From DASPKW01 sp038244055 (lineage in GTDB: Bacteria > Planctomycetota > Phycisphaerae > Tepidisphaerales > Tepidisphaeraceae), in assembly GCA_038244055.1 (NCBI GenBank), contig JBBRTW010000446.1:1-6036 (forward strand): a stretch of 6,036 nt of DNA, read 5' to 3'. The notes under the pieces were generated by a model that saw only the letters and a program-made list of their open reading frames with translations, made no database searches and had not been told where the DNA came from. Position 1 is the stretch's first letter, and every line of letters starts with the position of its first letter. The position numbers and the translations under genes were made by a program. Of the stretch, positions 5,719-6,036 are shown one piece after another.

Positions 5719-6036
5719 ATGAGTGAGTCACGTAACGCCCGTCGCGCGGGAAATCCGCATTTGCTTCGTTCCCGGTCTTCGCAGCAATACGGACGGTGGT
5801 ACAAATGGGGGCGGGTTCTGACCCTGTTGGCGATGGCCGCGCTTCCCTTGCAGAACAGCCATGCGGCTGATCAAACTTGGGCTCCCTCAAACAGCAGTTG
5901 GGACTTGTCCACCCCGAACTGGGATGCAGGCGTTGCAACCTGGTTCAATGGCAACAGAGCCATCTTCGGTGCCGCCGGAAGTGGATTCCAGAACGTCGCG
6001 GTGGATGGCGGCGGCATCACCGTTGGCGGGTTTCGA
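5719..6036 (+). CDS. Secreted autotransporter-associated beta-strand-type protein, 5' part only (runs off the window)
   Basis: 106 codons are open to the right edge without a stop, so the gene is cut by the window. The N-terminus has a long basic region (nine Arg and one Lys in the first 32 residues), a hydrophobic core at 33-44 (VLTLLAMAALPL) and a likely signal peptidase site after SHA or SHAA (49-50). The mature start has tryptophans spaced exactly seven apart (W54, W61, W68, W75), then an AIFGAAGSG segment and V/G-rich short strands (VAVDGGGITVGGF). This W-rich opening followed by beta-strand repeats is typical of large surface proteins with autotransporter-associated beta-strand repeats, often ending in PEP-CTERM in this group of bacteria; that C-terminus cannot be seen here. 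Likely a secreted or surface structural protein. It is 280 bases from the gene before it and probably has its own promoter. Confidence 0.75.
   Translation, partial: MSESRNARRAGNPHLLRSRSSQQYGRWYKWGRVLTLLAMAALPLQNSHAADQTWAPSNSSWDLSTPNWDAGVATWFNGNRAIFGAAGSGFQNVAVDGGGITVGGFR

Noticed and set aside
5525..5938. Minus-strand open frame (137 codons) across the intergenic region and the start of the second gene
   Set aside because: It overlaps the signal peptide coding region of a better-supported plus-strand gene, and its translation has no recognisable pattern.

Overview
The window looks like part of a GC-rich genome of the Planctomycetota, possibly class Phycisphaerae. The class is a guess from general character. 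The phylum call rests mainly on an N-terminal LEPR-XLL sorting motif (LEPRQLL) on a very large secreted protein. A second secreted gene of the autotransporter-associated beta-strand type, common in Planctomycetota and Verrucomicrobiota, fits with this. No RNA gene, mobile element or CRISPR array was recognised.

Layout. Positions 1-236 hold no supported gene. They contain a long imperfect inverted repeat (4-59), a 63-bp array of nine in-phase heptamers fitting AAYKRAC (84-146), candidate promoter elements, a C8 run and a good ribosome binding site. Positions 237-5438 (+) are one intact 1733-residue gene: LEPR-XLL motif, PQQ-like beta-propeller, FN3, L-type-lectin-like domain, five more FN3 domains, a DUF1349/concanavalin-like domain and a C-terminal F5/8 type C (discoidin, CBM32-like) domain. 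Four of the FN3 domains arose as a tandem copy of a two-domain, 585-bp cassette. Positions 5439-5718 are intergenic, with weak promoter-like sequences and a leader that can fold into several stem-loops. Positions 5719-6036 (+) are the start of a second secreted protein gene that runs off the right edge.

How the genes may work together. Both products appear to be exported and both look structural or binding rather than enzymatic. The large protein carries three modules of carbohydrate-binding-like folds on an FN3 stalk and no recognisable hydrolase or lyase domain, so adhesion to polysaccharide, matrix or particles is the most reasonable role (inference). The 280-bp gap with its own structured leader suggests the genes are transcribed separately. 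Apart from the domain combination, the least explained parts are the heptamer array and the inverted repeat upstream of the large gene, and the foldable leader of the second gene.
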